A DNA stretch of 64,000 nt from Lachnoclostridium sp. An76 (GCF_002161355.1 NZ_NFHL01000005.1:124001-188000), one strand, 5' to 3'. Positions 25,472 through 33,977 are shown, counted from the first letter of the stretch. Made by a program: numbers and translations. The notes: a model not told the origin generated them from the sequence alone.

Positions 25472-26490
25472 AAGTCTACTCCTTTTTCTCCCGCCACGAT
25501 GCTGCCGACAACATAAGGCGCCTCGCCTGCTGCCAGGATGGCTTCCATCGCGCGGTCCACGTCCGCCTCATCCACTGCCAGGACCATTCCCAGTCCCATG
25601 TTGAATGTATTGTACATCATATGCTCTTCCACATCTCCGTCCACGGAAAGCATGTTGAAGATCGGCGGGATCGGATAGCTGTCCTTCTTTATGACTGCTC
25701 TTGTGCCCTCTTTCAGCATACGGGGTACATTTTCGTAAAATCCGCCGCCAGTGATATGGCTGCACGCCTTCACAGTGACACCAGCGTCTTTGATACTCTT
25801 CAGCGCTTTTACATAGATCCTAGTCGGGGCAAGCAGAGCTTCCCCGAGCGTGCACCCCAGACTGTCATAGTATGTATCCAGGGCTTCTCTCTTCATATTG
25901 AAGACTTTTCTCACGAGAGAGAATCCGTTGCTGTGGATGCCTGAGGACGCCATGCCGATCAGCACGTCGCCCGGCTTTAAATTCTCTCCTGTGATCATGT
26001 CCTTCTTATCACATACGCCGACCGCAAAGCCTGCCAGATCGTACTCGTCCTCAGCCATGAGCCCCGGATGTTCCGCCGTCTCCCCGCCGATCAGGGCAGC
26101 GCCTGACTGGAGGCATCCGTCCGCCACTCCTTTTACGATCTCCGCGATCTTCTCAGGCTCATTCTTGCCGCAGGCAATATAGTCGAGGAAAAACAGCGGC
26201 TCCCCGCCCGCGCAGGCAATGTCGTTCACACACATTGCCACTGCGTCGATACCGATGGTGTCGTGTTTGTCCAGGATCATCGCCAGTTTGACTTTTGTCC
26301 CGCATCCGTCTGTCCCTGAGAGGAGCACCGGCTCGTCCATCTCTTTGATCTTTGCCAGGGAAAACGCGCCGGAGAATCCGCCCAGCCCGCCGAGCACCTC
26401 CCCGCGCATTGTTTTCTTCACATGCTCCTTCATAAGCTCGACTGATCTGTAGCCAGCCTCAATGTCAACGCCCGCATTTTTATAATCCAT
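25465..26490 (-). CDS. purM: Phosphoribosylformylglycinamidine cyclo-ligase
   Basis: The 341-residue AIR synthetase starts MDYKNAGVDIEAGYRSVELM. It has LSGTDGCGTKVKLAMILDKHDTIGIDAVAMCVNDI, GGETAEHPGLM, DVLIGMASSGIHSNGFSLVR and HITGGGFYENVPRML, all conserved PurM segments. It closes the imidazole ring with ATP. The stop overlaps the purN start by 7 bp, implying coupled translation. A 73 bp gap separates it from purE upstream, with no strong terminator, so one transcript is likely. Confidence 0.97.
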   Translation of the reverse strand: MDYKNAGVDIEAGYRSVELMKEHVKKTMRGEVLGGLGGFSGAFSLAKIKEMDEPVLLSGTDGCGTKVKLAMILDKHDTIGIDAVAMCVNDIACAGGEPLFFLDYIACGKNEPEKIAEIVKGVADGCLQSGAALIGGETAEHPGLMAEDEYDLAGFAVGVCDKKDMITGENLKPGDVLIGMASSGIHSNGFSLVRKVFNMKREALDTYYDSLGCTLGEALLAPTRIYVKALKSIKDAGVTVKACSHITGGGFYENVPRMLKEGTRAVIKKDSYPIPPIFNMLSVDGDVEEHMMYNTFNMGLGMVLAVDEADVDRAMEAILAAGEAPYVVGSIVAGEKGVDLC

Positions 26491-26563
26491 AATCTGATCT
26501 CCTTACCGCACCCCGCTGTCCCGCGGGATGTCTGTTTTCAATACTGTCTCGTCCGGCCGGCTT

Positions 26564-27073
26564 TTAGCTGTTCAGATACGCCTCATAACCGATCTCTTTT
26601 AATTTATCCGCCTTTGCCTGCACAGTCTCTTTCATTTCAGCGGAATAGTCTTTCAGTTTCTTAAGCACTTCTTCATCTGATGTGGCAAGGATCTTTGCCG
26701 CAAGGATCGCAGCGTTCATCCCGCCGTCTATGGCAACGGTCGCTACCGGGATTCCCGGCGGCATCTGTACGATCGAGTAAAGCGCGTCCATGCCGTCCAG
26801 GTTCTTTCCTGACATGGGCACTCCGATGACCGGCATCGGGAAGAGCGCAGCGCACATTCCCGGAAGATGTGCCGCCATACCGGCTCCCGCGATGATCACC
26901 TTGATCCCTTTTCCTTCCGCTGCCTTTGCCCACTCAAAAAATGTATCCGGCATGCGGTGCGCGGAGATGATCGTCATCTCATAGTCGATCCCCAATTTCT
27001 CCAGCATAGATGCAGCTTTGCTCATCACCTTCAGGTCTGAGTCGCTGCCCATCACGATTCCTACTTTTGGCAT
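26564..27073 (-). CDS. purE: N5-carboxyaminoimidazole ribonucleotide mutase
   Basis: The 169-residue protein has the PurE pattern: VGIVMGSDSDLKVM, SAHRMPDTFFEWA, GIKVIIAGAGMAAHLPGMCA, PVIGVPMSGKNLDGMDALYSIVQMPPGIPVATVAI and NAAILAAKIL. It shifts the carboxylate of N5-CAIR to give CAIR in purine synthesis. No purK is visible in the window. Its ATG lies 13 bp inside the end of the M29 aminopeptidase gene, in another frame, so its translation is probably coupled to that gene. This links purine synthesis to an apparently unrelated peptidase cistron. Confidence 0.97.
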   Translation of the reverse strand: MPKVGIVMGSDSDLKVMSKAASMLEKLGIDYEMTIISAHRMPDTFFEWAKAAEGKGIKVIIAGAGMAAHLPGMCAALFPMPVIGVPMSGKNLDGMDALYSIVQMPPGIPVATVAIDGGMNAAILAAKILATSDEEVLKKLKDYSAEMKETVQAKADKLKEIGYEAYLNS

Positions 27074-29172
27074 TTCATTTCCTCCTTTGAATTTATAAGC
27101 TCTTTTAATGGTTCATTTAATATCTCTGTTCCCGGAAGTACGAATTTTCCGTCTTTTAATAGTATAATGTGTTTCCCTTCTTTTGTCACTACACTTATTT
27201 CTTCTAATTCTTCATAAGGCAGGGTTATATCTGTATGGCAGTTGAAGTATGCTTTTGACACGTCATCGCGCCTTTTCAGGGAGATTGAATTATCCTTTGC
27301 AATGATCTCTTTCCCGGACGGATTATAGACCCGGATGTCCTCGCTCCAGGAATAGCATGTATCTCCCACGGCAAAGTGAGGTCCCGTCTTTTCTGCGATC
27401 AGGATCGGCATCTTATCTTCGATGCCGTATTTCTTCGCCGCCACATATGCCGTTGTATTTGTCCCGATGGCGAACTCCCCGAGCGGCAGCGAGCTGTGGT
27501 TTTTCAGGATATTGTCGTAAATGTATCCGCGGCCCTGCTCCTCATCCGGGAAGTTCCCGCACCGATAGTCCTCGATCATCCCGTCCCGGAAGGTCAGTTC
27601 CAGATCCCGGTACTCCAGGCCTTCCAGATAGACCCGGCTCACATGGAGCACCCCGTCTGTCCCTTCCAGCACAGGCGACGTGAACACCTCGCCAACAGGG
27701 ATATTTACGTCTGCCACGCAGTTTTCGAATTTCGTCTCCTTCTCCGGGTCTGCCAGCGGATGGAGATGTACCCGGATATCCGTGCGGTTCCCGCCCTTTC
27801 CGGTCACATGGACATATTCTCCCTGATCAAGGGCGTCGATCATGGTCTGCTGTACTTTTTCGTAAAGCTTAGCGTCCAGCGTGTTGATCCGGATCACTTC
27901 ATCAAAGATCTCCGGGTACTTCTCCCCAATCTCAGGCACCGGATAGGCAACGATCGTGAAACTCCGCTCTTCTCCTCTGATATATTCATTTGTGATCTGC
28001 CCGGAACGGCTGTCATACTTGAGCGCCAGCTCCCTCTGCTCTTCCGTATAGGACGGCGCTTCCGGCACTGCTTTGGGAGAAAACGGAGCCTCCCCGAAGG
28101 TCTCCATCACCGCCGGCCCCGCGAACTGCGCCGCCAGCTCCCTGTTCTGCTCATACACTGTGCGCATGACCTCCAGCCTGCGCTCGATATAGCGCTTATC
28201 CATAAAGAGGGCCTGATCCTGACGGTGGTCATACTCGTACTGCCAGTTTGCCACCGCGCCGTAATAACCGATCTTATGGTGCTCCCGCTTTGTGATCACA
28301 CCGGATGCCGCCCGGTAGATGACAGGTTTTAAGCCCATTTTGCGGAAATTTTCTACCGCCGCCCGGATCACTCGCTCAAATCCCAGGCTGTACCGGATAT
28401 TGACCACAGATTTTTTTGACAGGTCTTTTCCTGTATTGATGAATCCGATGCGGTATCCTTCTGTGTACACGTCCGCCATCCTCTGAATCGTCTCCTCAGG
28501 AAGGGAGCGCAGATGCCTCGCCGTCCCCAGTTCATTCTCTGTGATATATTCTCCGAAGCGGTAGAGGCAGCGGTCATCCTCCAGATCTGCATGTTCGATG
28601 ATATACGCCGCGAACGAATATTCCGGATCGATCTGTTCCATGATCCTGTCCGCCAGGAAGACATCGCAGTAATCGCTGGCATACCAGTAAATGATATCCC
28701 GGATCTGCTTTGCCAGCTCTTCCGCTGTTCTCTCAAAGCAGTTGTACACTTCGATGAACAGTTCACACAGGATCGTCAGGTAATCCATCCTGTCCTCAAA
28801 AGCATACGGGATCCCGGACCTCATCTCAGTATATAAAAAACTTAACAGCCTTCCAATATCCAGCCCCAGCTTTTCCGCCGCACAGGCCGGATTTGCATAA
28901 CTGCTCCCATACCGTTCCCCGAGGACGTCACTGTACAGGATCTCATTTAAACTCTGCATTTCCTCCAGGCTGTATCTCTCCCACTCGCCGGAAGCGACTT
29001 TTCGCCTGACGTTTTCCAGTTCAAGAAGGAAGAGCGCTGTGTCCTGAAAATATGGCACATATTTCTCCGGCACCGTCTCCTCAGTGACAATGCCTCTCAG
29101 CCGTCCCACGGCCAGCGCATGCCGCTCCTCGTACTGTTCATTCTTTTCTTTCTGCTTCTCTTTCACACCCAT
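27061..29172 (-). CDS. M29-family aminopeptidase with long N-terminal extension
   Basis: The 703-residue protein has its M29 (AmpS/aminopeptidase T) part in the C-terminal 400 residues. Visible there are QTMIDALDQGEYVHVTGKGG, NFPDEEQGRGYIYDNILKNHS, LGEFAIGTNTTAYVAAKKYG and MPILIAEKTGPHFAVGDTCYSW, which hold metal-binding Glu/His positions. The first 270 residues are a helical, charged region absent from classical AmpS, which is about 410 residues long. No signal peptide is present, so it should be cytoplasmic. AGGAGG nine bases before the ATG at 29172 fixes the start, which shares one base with the preceding stop. The frame 72 codons upstream overlaps the membrane gene and is not used. It overlaps purE by 13 bp. 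Confidence 0.88.
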   Translation of the reverse strand: MGVKEKQKEKNEQYEERHALAVGRLRGIVTEETVPEKYVPYFQDTALFLLELENVRRKVASGEWERYSLEEMQSLNEILYSDVLGERYGSSYANPACAAEKLGLDIGRLLSFLYTEMRSGIPYAFEDRMDYLTILCELFIEVYNCFERTAEELAKQIRDIIYWYASDYCDVFLADRIMEQIDPEYSFAAYIIEHADLEDDRCLYRFGEYITENELGTARHLRSLPEETIQRMADVYTEGYRIGFINTGKDLSKKSVVNIRYSLGFERVIRAAVENFRKMGLKPVIYRAASGVITKREHHKIGYYGAVANWQYEYDHRQDQALFMDKRYIERRLEVMRTVYEQNRELAAQFAGPAVMETFGEAPFSPKAVPEAPSYTEEQRELALKYDSRSGQITNEYIRGEERSFTIVAYPVPEIGEKYPEIFDEVIRINTLDAKLYEKVQQTMIDALDQGEYVHVTGKGGNRTDIRVHLHPLADPEKETKFENCVADVNIPVGEVFTSPVLEGTDGVLHVSRVYLEGLEYRDLELTFRDGMIEDYRCGNFPDEEQGRGYIYDNILKNHSSLPLGEFAIGTNTTAYVAAKKYGIEDKMPILIAEKTGPHFAVGDTCYSWSEDIRVYNPSGKEIIAKDNSISLKRRDDVSKAYFNCHTDITLPYEELEEISVVTKEGKHIILLKDGKFVLPGTEILNEPLKELINSKEEMKCQK

Positions 29173-29546
29173 CAGCTCAAGCCTCCTATAAATATCGCAA
29201 GGAACAGGATCAGGGCAGCCGCGTTTACCGGCAGCCCGATCTTGCAGGTCAGATAACTGCGATCCCTCTCCCGGAATCCCTGTATCGCGCAGCGGATCCC
29301 CCAGATCGAGAGCAGGAACGAGATGATCACAATCCCGCCCACAATCCCGGCAGCTTTCCCCCGGGCCAGGAATGCGTACAAAATACATCCTCCCAGGATC
29401 AGGAGCGCCCCCGCGCCGCTGATGCAGGACAGGATCCCCTTCCGGGAATTCTTGAATTTCGCCCTGCCGTATTTCCTTGACCCTCTTTTTCTGCGTTCCT
29501 TTTCCTTCTGCCGCTGTTCAGCGCTTTTTTCATTTCCGAACATCAT
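29172..29546 (-). CDS. Small membrane protein of unknown function
   Basis: This 124-residue protein has a basic cytoplasmic N-terminus (EKERRKRGSRKYGRAKFKNSRKG). Three hydrophobic helices follow: ILSCISGAGALLILGGCILYAFL, GIVGGIVIISFLLSIWGIRCAI and IGLPVNAAALILFLAIFIGGLS. No catalytic motif is seen. It is wedged between a VanZ-like gene (17 bp overlap) and the aminopeptidase gene (1 bp overlap), so it is translationally coupled on both sides. That tight packing suggests an ordered stoichiometry, but nothing in the sequence states a function. I do not recognise a named family with confidence. Confidence 0.75.
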   Translation of the reverse strand: MMFGNEKSAEQRQKEKERRKRGSRKYGRAKFKNSRKGILSCISGAGALLILGGCILYAFLARGKAAGIVGGIVIISFLLSIWGIRCAIQGFRERDRSYLTCKIGLPVNAAALILFLAIFIGGLS

Positions 29547-29994
29547 GTTTTCTCCTTATACCATTACATATCAGAAAGATGATATATCCGAACACGCCTC
29601 CGATCGTGTTCAGCAGGATATCATCTACGTCAAAGCTCCCCACCCGCGTAAAAAGCTGGATGATCTCCACACACAGGCTCAGGCCCATGCTGAAAAACAG
29701 AGTCTTAAAAAAGCCCCTTTCCCTGCTCGCCACGGAAATAAAAAAACCATACGGGACAAAAATAAGGATATTCCCCGCCAGGTTTGCAAACACAGCAAAT
29801 GCCCCCAGCTGCTCCCTGTAAATGATAAACCTCTTGATCTCCCGGAACAATTCCAGATTATACCGGTACTCCTCCGATATCCCCGTCCTGCCGTACCATT
29901 CGGCAAGGAACAGGAAATAGATCAGAAAAACAACATATAATAAAAACAGGACCTTCCCCACTGCCCTGAATATTTTCTTTTTCCTGCCACTCAA
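29530..29994 (-). CDS. VanZ-like membrane protein
   Basis: The 154-residue protein has four helices and the VanZ-like signature NLAGNILIFVPYGFFI, then SLCVEIIQLFTRVGSFDVDDILLNTIGGVFGY. VanZ itself gives low-level teicoplanin resistance, but most chromosomal relatives have no assigned function and no vanA-type genes are here. Translation starts at a TTG with GAGG seven bases upstream. No ATG fits. It is the first gene of the unit that continues into the M29 peptidase and pur genes. It overlaps the next gene by 17 bp. Labelling it a resistance gene would be unsupported. Confidence 0.85.
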   Translation of the reverse strand: MSGRKKKIFRAVGKVLFLLYVVFLIYFLFLAEWYGRTGISEEYRYNLELFREIKRFIIYREQLGAFAVFANLAGNILIFVPYGFFISVASRERGFFKTLFFSMGLSLCVEIIQLFTRVGSFDVDDILLNTIGGVFGYIIFLICNGIRRKHDVRK

Positions 29995-30024
29995 AATCTT
30001 ACCTCTTTATAAATTGTCAGACAG

Positions 30025-30059
30025 CTTGACCAAAAGGGGTCTGACCCCTTTTGGTCAAG
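30025..30059. repeat. Perfect 17 bp palindrome (GGGGTC type), copy 1
   Basis: CTTGACCAAAAGGGGTC and its exact complement are separated by one base. On the minus strand the sequence is preceded by GAATATTCAGACGA, the same lead found at 33004-33017 before copy 2. The arm lies near a possible promoter for the VanZ-like gene and also downstream of the pyrE transcript, so it could act as a terminator. Confidence 0.8.
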
Positions 30060-30082
30060 TCGTCTGAATATTCAGCCAACAA

Positions 30083-30108
30083 GGGACAGATCGTATTTGA
30101 TCTGTCCC
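30083..30108 (-). terminator. Hairpin downstream of the pyrE transcript
   Basis: GGGACAGATC and GATCTGTCCC form a perfect 10 bp stem with a 6 nt loop, 29 bp after the small ORF stop. The following T-run is weak (TTGTTG). Confidence 0.55.
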
Positions 30109-30136
30109 CCGTAACAGACTTGCGGATAACCCGCAG

Positions 30137-30286
30137 TCAAAATGTGATCTCTCTCTTATGTTTCAGCAGGCTGGCGCCGCTCACGATGGAAAGCACTCCC
30201 ACCGTGATCCCTACGACCAGAACGATGATCCCTATGGCAATACTGCCTGCGCCGCTGTTCTTCATTGTAAGATATGCTTTTTCCAT
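30137..30286 (-). CDS. 49-residue single-span membrane protein downstream of pyrE
   Basis: This small gene encodes MEKAYLTMKNSGAGSIAIGI, continuing with one long hydrophobic helix (about residues 14-38) and a basic end LLKHKREITF. GGGAGG lies eight bases before the ATG and the stop is TGA at 30137. It begins 14 bp after the pyrE stop on the same strand, so the two are almost certainly co-transcribed. The length, single helix and positive-inside tail suggest a small regulatory or structural membrane peptide. I do not recognise the family. Confidence 0.7.
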   Translation of the reverse strand: MEKAYLTMKNSGAGSIAIGIIVLVVGITVGVLSIVSGASLLKHKREITF

Positions 30287-30299
30287 TGTATGCGCCTCC

Positions 30300-30980
30300 C
30301 TATTTTACTCCATATGTTTCATAGTATGTATCGATGGCTGCTTTTAATGTATCGTCAATGATAACTTTTCCTTTGTATTCTTTGTTGTACAGACACTCCA
30401 CAACTTCTTCCATCGTCACGATGGCCGCTGTATCAAAACCGTACAGGTCTTTCACTTCGTCAAGCGCGCATTTCTCGCCGCCTTTTCCTACTTCCATGCG
30501 GTTCAGGGATACCATAAGCCCCACGATCTCCACGTCAGCCGCTCCCTTTACCTTCGGCACAGTCTCTTCCATGGACTTCCCGGATGTGGTCACGTCCTCG
30601 ATCATGACAACTCTGTCCCCGTCTTTTAATTTACTTCCGAGGAAACTTCCCTTATCAGCGCCGTGGTCTTTTTCTTCCTTGCGGTCTGAACAATACCTCA
30701 CTTCTTTTCCGTACAGTTCGCTATATGCGATCGCTGTAACGACGCTCAGCGGGATCCCCTTATATGCCGGCCCGAACAGTACGTCAAAATCATCCCCATA
30801 TGTATTGTGAATCGCTTTTGCATAATACTCGCCCAGTTTTTTTAACTGAGAACCTGTCACATAACCTCCTGCATTCATAAAAAACGGAGACTTTCTTCCG
30901 CTCTTAAGCGTAAACTCTCCGAATTTCAACACATCGCTGTCCACCATGAACTCGATAAATTCTTTCTTATAGCTTTCCAT
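30300..30980 (-). CDS. pyrE: Orotate phosphoribosyltransferase
   Basis: The 226-residue enzyme has LKSGRKSPFFMNAGGY, FGPAYKGIPLSVVTAIAYSE, RKEEKDHGADKGSFLG (the flexible catalytic loop) and the PRPP motif VVMIEDVTTSGKSM. It converts orotate and PRPP to OMP. AGGAGG ten bases before the ATG at 30980 supports this start over one eleven codons earlier. It is separate from the pyrF-pyrK-pyrD unit, with its own promoter (31054-31082) and a 49-residue membrane ORF behind it. The order after its neighbour pyrD suggests the two pyr units may be coordinately controlled, but no PyrR site was recognised. Confidence 0.96.
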   Translation of the reverse strand: MESYKKEFIEFMVDSDVLKFGEFTLKSGRKSPFFMNAGGYVTGSQLKKLGEYYAKAIHNTYGDDFDVLFGPAYKGIPLSVVTAIAYSELYGKEVRYCSDRKEEKDHGADKGSFLGSKLKDGDRVVMIEDVTTSGKSMEETVPKVKGAADVEIVGLMVSLNRMEVGKGGEKCALDEVKDLYGFDTAAIVTMEEVVECLYNKEYKGKVIIDDTLKAAIDTYYETYGVK

Positions 30981-31053
30981 TCCTGTAAAACCTCCTGTAT
31001 TCTCATCACGCATCCGGACATGCAGATCGTGGATCGATTTCTAATTCTTTACA

Positions 31054-31082
31054 ATTCTAACATAAGTCCCTGCTATTTTCAA
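31054..31082 (-). promoter_or_regulatory. pyrE promoter
   Basis: On the minus strand TTGAAA, a 17 nt spacer and TAGAAT lie about 75 bp upstream of the pyrE start. The rest of the 31014-31303 gap shows only the terminator hairpin at 31211. Confidence 0.7.
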
Positions 31083-31210
31083 TGAAACATCGGAAAACCT
31101 TACTGCCACCTTACTGCCATCTGAATTGTCCACACAATTTCCCACTTCCATTTGTATCTCATATACAGCATAAAATCTTTTAAAGTCATAATCTTACGTA
31201 AAATACAGAA

Positions 31211-31236
31211 ATAGCGGACAAAACCCTGTCCGCTAT
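31211..31236 (-). terminator. Terminator of the pyrF-pyrK-pyrD transcript
   Basis: ATAGCGGACA and TGTCCGCTAT form a perfect 10 bp stem with a 6 nt loop. A T-rich tract TTTCTGTATTTT follows on the minus strand. It lies 68 bp after the pyrD stop. Confidence 0.7.
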
Positions 31237-31303
31237 GCTCCTTATTATAGTGCACTGTAAATTGCCTCTATTCTTTCCTTATCTCAGCCTTATTCTATTT
31301 CAT

Positions 31304-32206
31304 TTATTTCACGATCCCCACCATCTCAGCGACCGTCTCAAAGCCCTGTTCTTTCATATAATCTTCGATCCCGTCCACAATCTCCATCGTGACTGCCGGA
31401 TCATAGAAATTCGCTGTGCCAACAGATACCGCGCTCGCTCCCGCGAGGATCATCTCAATGGCATCTTCCGCGGAAGCGATCCCGCCCATGCCGATCACAG
31501 GCACCTTTACAGCATTCGCCGCCTCATATACCATGCGCACCGCGATCGGATGGATCGCCGGGCCGGACACACCGCCGGTCCTGTTCGCCAGGAGGAATGT
31601 TTTTCTGCGGATGTCAATCTTCATCCCTGTGATCGTATTGATCAGCGACACCGCATCCGCGCCGCCGGCTTCCACCGCCTTAGCCATCTCAGCGATGCTG
31701 GTCACATTGGGGCTCAGCTTCATGATCACCGGCTGCTTTGCGTATTTCTTGACAGCCTTTGTGATCTTTTCCGCTGCCCCGGGATCCTGACCAAAGGCGA
31801 TGCCGCCTTCTTTTACATTCGGGCAGGAGATATTGATCTCCAGCATATCCACATCCTCATCCGCCAGGCGCTCTACAACTTCGCAGTAGTCCTCCTCAGA
31901 TTTTCCGCATACATTCACAATGATCTTTGAATCATACTGTCTGAGGAACGGGATATCCCTCTCGCAGAACACATCGATCCCCGGATTCTGCAGCCCCACT
32001 GCGTTCATCATACCGCCGTAAGTCTCCGCCACCCTCGGTGTCGGATTCCCTGCCCACGGGATGTTTGCCACACCTTTTGTCGTCACTGCCCCAAGCCGGT
32101 TCAGATCCACAAATTCCGCGAACTCCGCTCCCGAGCCAAATGTGCCCGAGGCGACTGTCACCGGATTTTTCCACTCTACACCCGCGATATTCACTCTCGT
32201 ATCCAT
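31304..32206 (-). CDS. pyrD: Dihydroorotate dehydrogenase, class 1B catalytic subunit
   Basis: The 300-residue FMN enzyme has NPVTVASGTFGSGAEF, NISCPNVKEGGIAFGQD with the catalytic Cys of class 1, PVIMKLSPNVTSI, GADAVSLINTITGMKIDI, and the FMN phosphate loop GMGGIASAEDAIEMILAGASAVSVGTA. It oxidises dihydroorotate to orotate, passing electrons to PyrK and then NAD. The start codon shares one base with the pyrK stop (TGATG), so the two subunits are translationally coupled, consistent with an equal PyrD:PyrK ratio. It is the last gene of the unit. Confidence 0.97.
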   Translation of the reverse strand: MDTRVNIAGVEWKNPVTVASGTFGSGAEFAEFVDLNRLGAVTTKGVANIPWAGNPTPRVAETYGGMMNAVGLQNPGIDVFCERDIPFLRQYDSKIIVNVCGKSEEDYCEVVERLADEDVDMLEINISCPNVKEGGIAFGQDPGAAEKITKAVKKYAKQPVIMKLSPNVTSIAEMAKAVEAGGADAVSLINTITGMKIDIRRKTFLLANRTGGVSGPAIHPIAVRMVYEAANAVKVPVIGMGGIASAEDAIEMILAGASAVSVGTANFYDPAVTMEIVDGIEDYMKEQGFETVAEMVGIVK

Positions 32207-32988
32207 CAGATCTCCACCTCCGTTGACAGAAAGACCGGACCATCCTTACAGATCCTCTTATTATTGACATTGCTGTGGTGATCCTTCTCCTTTGTCTGGC
32301 AGACACAGGCAAGGCAGGCGCCGATCCCGCACGCCATCCTTTCCTCCAGAGAAAGATAGCATACAATATTATTTTTCTCAGCATATTCTTTAATTGCGCG
32401 GAGCATTGGAGTCGGTCCGCAGGCAAAGATCACATCCGCTTCCAGCCCGTTTTCCCGGATCGCGTCCATGACATTCCCCCTTGTCCCCACACTGCCGTCC
32501 TCAGTGGAAACATATACCTCACCATATTTTTCAAACTCATCTTTCAGGAATGTCTCTGCATCCCTGTATCCCATGATGATCTGTTTTTTCCCGCATTCCA
32601 TCTGCTTCGCCAGCTCAAGGATTGGCGGCACCCCGATCCCGCCGCCCATGAGGAAGACCTTCTTTCCCGAAGCCTCCTTATACGGGAATCCATTTCCAAG
32701 GGGTCCGATCACCGGGATCGTGTCCCCTGCTTTCATCCTGGAAAACAGCTCGGTCCCTGTATTCTTCCCGGTCACCCGGTACACAACTCTGAGGCTGCTG
32801 TCCATTTTGTTAATCTCACATATACTGATCGGCCTCGGCAGGAGCCTGCTCCCGTCATTCGTATACATGGATATAAACTGTCCGGGCGCCGCTTCCTTTG
32901 CCGCGTCCGTTTTTATCCACATGCTGTAAATATCCCTGGCGATCATCTCCTGGGAAAGGATGACCGCATTTTCCTTCTTTCTTGCCAT
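32206..32988 (-). CDS. pyrK: Dihydroorotate dehydrogenase electron-transfer subunit
   Basis: The 260-residue protein has an N-terminal FAD domain (LLPRPISICEINKMD), an NAD-binding region (VFLMGGGIGVPPILELAKQM and VIFACGPTPMLRAIKEYAEKN) and a C-terminal 2Fe-2S site. The Cys ligands are in ACGIGACLACVCQTK and KRICKDG. It connects PyrD to NAD. A HHSNVNN loop lies between the third and fourth cysteines, of normal size. The gene starts about 60 bp after pyrF, and between them lies the second GGGGTC palindrome (33026-33044). That palindrome could reduce read-through. Confidence 0.96.
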   Translation of the reverse strand: MARKKENAVILSQEMIARDIYSMWIKTDAAKEAAPGQFISMYTNDGSRLLPRPISICEINKMDSSLRVVYRVTGKNTGTELFSRMKAGDTIPVIGPLGNGFPYKEASGKKVFLMGGGIGVPPILELAKQMECGKKQIIMGYRDAETFLKDEFEKYGEVYVSTEDGSVGTRGNVMDAIRENGLEADVIFACGPTPMLRAIKEYAEKNNIVCYLSLEERMACGIGACLACVCQTKEKDHHSNVNNKRICKDGPVFLSTEVEI

Positions 32989-33025
32989 ACGTGCTCCTTT
33001 TTTGAATATTCAGACGATTTACCCA

Positions 33026-33044
33026 AAAGGGGTCTGACCCCTTT
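33026..33044. repeat. GGGGTC palindrome, copy 2 (between pyrF and pyrK)
   Basis: AAAGGGGTC-T-GACCCCTTT lies 6 bp after the pyrF stop and is preceded at 33004-33017 by GAATATTCAGACGA. That prefix also adjoins copy 1 at 30025. On the minus strand the stem is followed by TTTTGGG. It may partly terminate transcription between pyrF and pyrK. Confidence 0.7.
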
Positions 33045-33050
33045 CACTTT

Positions 33051-33977
33051 TTATTTACCGGCAAGTGCACTGCTAATATCTGCAATCATCGCTTCAACCG
33101 CCGCTCTCGACGCATCCCCGAAATTCTCTGCACCAAACTTTGAGTACGCCTCCTGCTTGTACGCAGCGATGATCCCTCGGGAGGAATTCACGATCGCGCC
33201 AAGTCCGTCCTCATTGAAGAAATGTACAAGGTCTTTTCCCTGTCCTCCCTGAGCGCCGTATCCCGGTACGAGGATATAGGATTTCGGCATGATCTTCCTG
33301 AGCACTTTTCCCATCTCCGGGTATGTAGCACCGACTACTGCTCCGATATAGCTGTACTCATCTCCCATACAGTCCGCGCCCCATTCAGCGACTTTCTCAC
33401 CGACCAGCTCATACAGCGGGCGCCCGTCGATCAGGCGGTCCTGGAACTCCCCGCTGGAAGGATTGGATGTCTTAACAAGGATGAAAAGGCCTTTCTTTTC
33501 TTCTTTGCAGACCTCGATAAACGGTTTAACACCATCGGAACCAAGATAAGGGTTCACTGTCGCAAAATCCTCGTCAAACGGAACATATTCTTTGCTGCCT
33601 ACCTTAACTTTTCCGAGATGTCCCACTGCGTATGCCGCTGATGTGGAACCGATATCTCCTCTTTTGATATCTCCGATCACCACAAGATCTTTTGACTTGC
33701 AGTAGTCTACTGTCTTCTTGAACGCTTCCACCCCTGGCACGCCGAACTGCTCATACATCGCGATCTGCGGTTTTACCGCAGGGATCAGGTCGTAAGTCTT
33801 ATCCACGATTTCCTTGTTGAACTGCCAGATTGCTTCCGCAGCCCCCTCCAGAGTTTCTCCATACTCTGCAAATGCTTTATCCTGCACATGCTGCGGGATA
33901 TAGCTGAGCATCGGATCCAGCCCGACAACAATGGGCGCTCCCGTCTTCCTGATTTTCTCTACTAATTTGTTGATCAT
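33051..33977 (-). CDS. pyrF: Orotidine 5'-phosphate decarboxylase, subfamily 2
   Basis: The 308-residue enzyme has PIVVGLDPMLSYIPQ, AVKPQIAMYEQFGVPG, the catalytic LVVIGDIKRGDIGSTSAAYA (D-x-K-x-x-D), and LVPGYGAQGGQG with IVNSSRGII for phosphate binding. This is the longer subfamily 2 form. It makes UMP from OMP. The open frame runs 73 codons further upstream, but GGAGG eight bases before the ATG at 33977 and a promoter inside the longer frame favour the shorter product. It leads the pyrF-pyrK-pyrD unit. Confidence 0.95.
   Translation of the reverse strand: MINKLVEKIRKTGAPIVVGLDPMLSYIPQHVQDKAFAEYGETLEGAAEAIWQFNKEIVDKTYDLIPAVKPQIAMYEQFGVPGVEAFKKTVDYCKSKDLVVIGDIKRGDIGSTSAAYAVGHLGKVKVGSKEYVPFDEDFATVNPYLGSDGVKPFIEVCKEEKKGLFILVKTSNPSSGEFQDRLIDGRPLYELVGEKVAEWGADCMGDEYSYIGAVVGATYPEMGKVLRKIMPKSYILVPGYGAQGGQGKDLVHFFNEDGLGAIVNSSRGIIAAYKQEAYSKFGAENFGDASRAAVEAMIADISSALAGK

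Noticed and set aside
29530-29994. Glycopeptide resistance (vanZ)
   Set aside because: Only the fold family matches. No other van genes are present and the gene sits in a housekeeping operon.
26490-29994. Purine riboswitch at the head of the pur genes
   Set aside because: purE starts inside another gene and no purine aptamer was recognised in the 29995-30136 gap.
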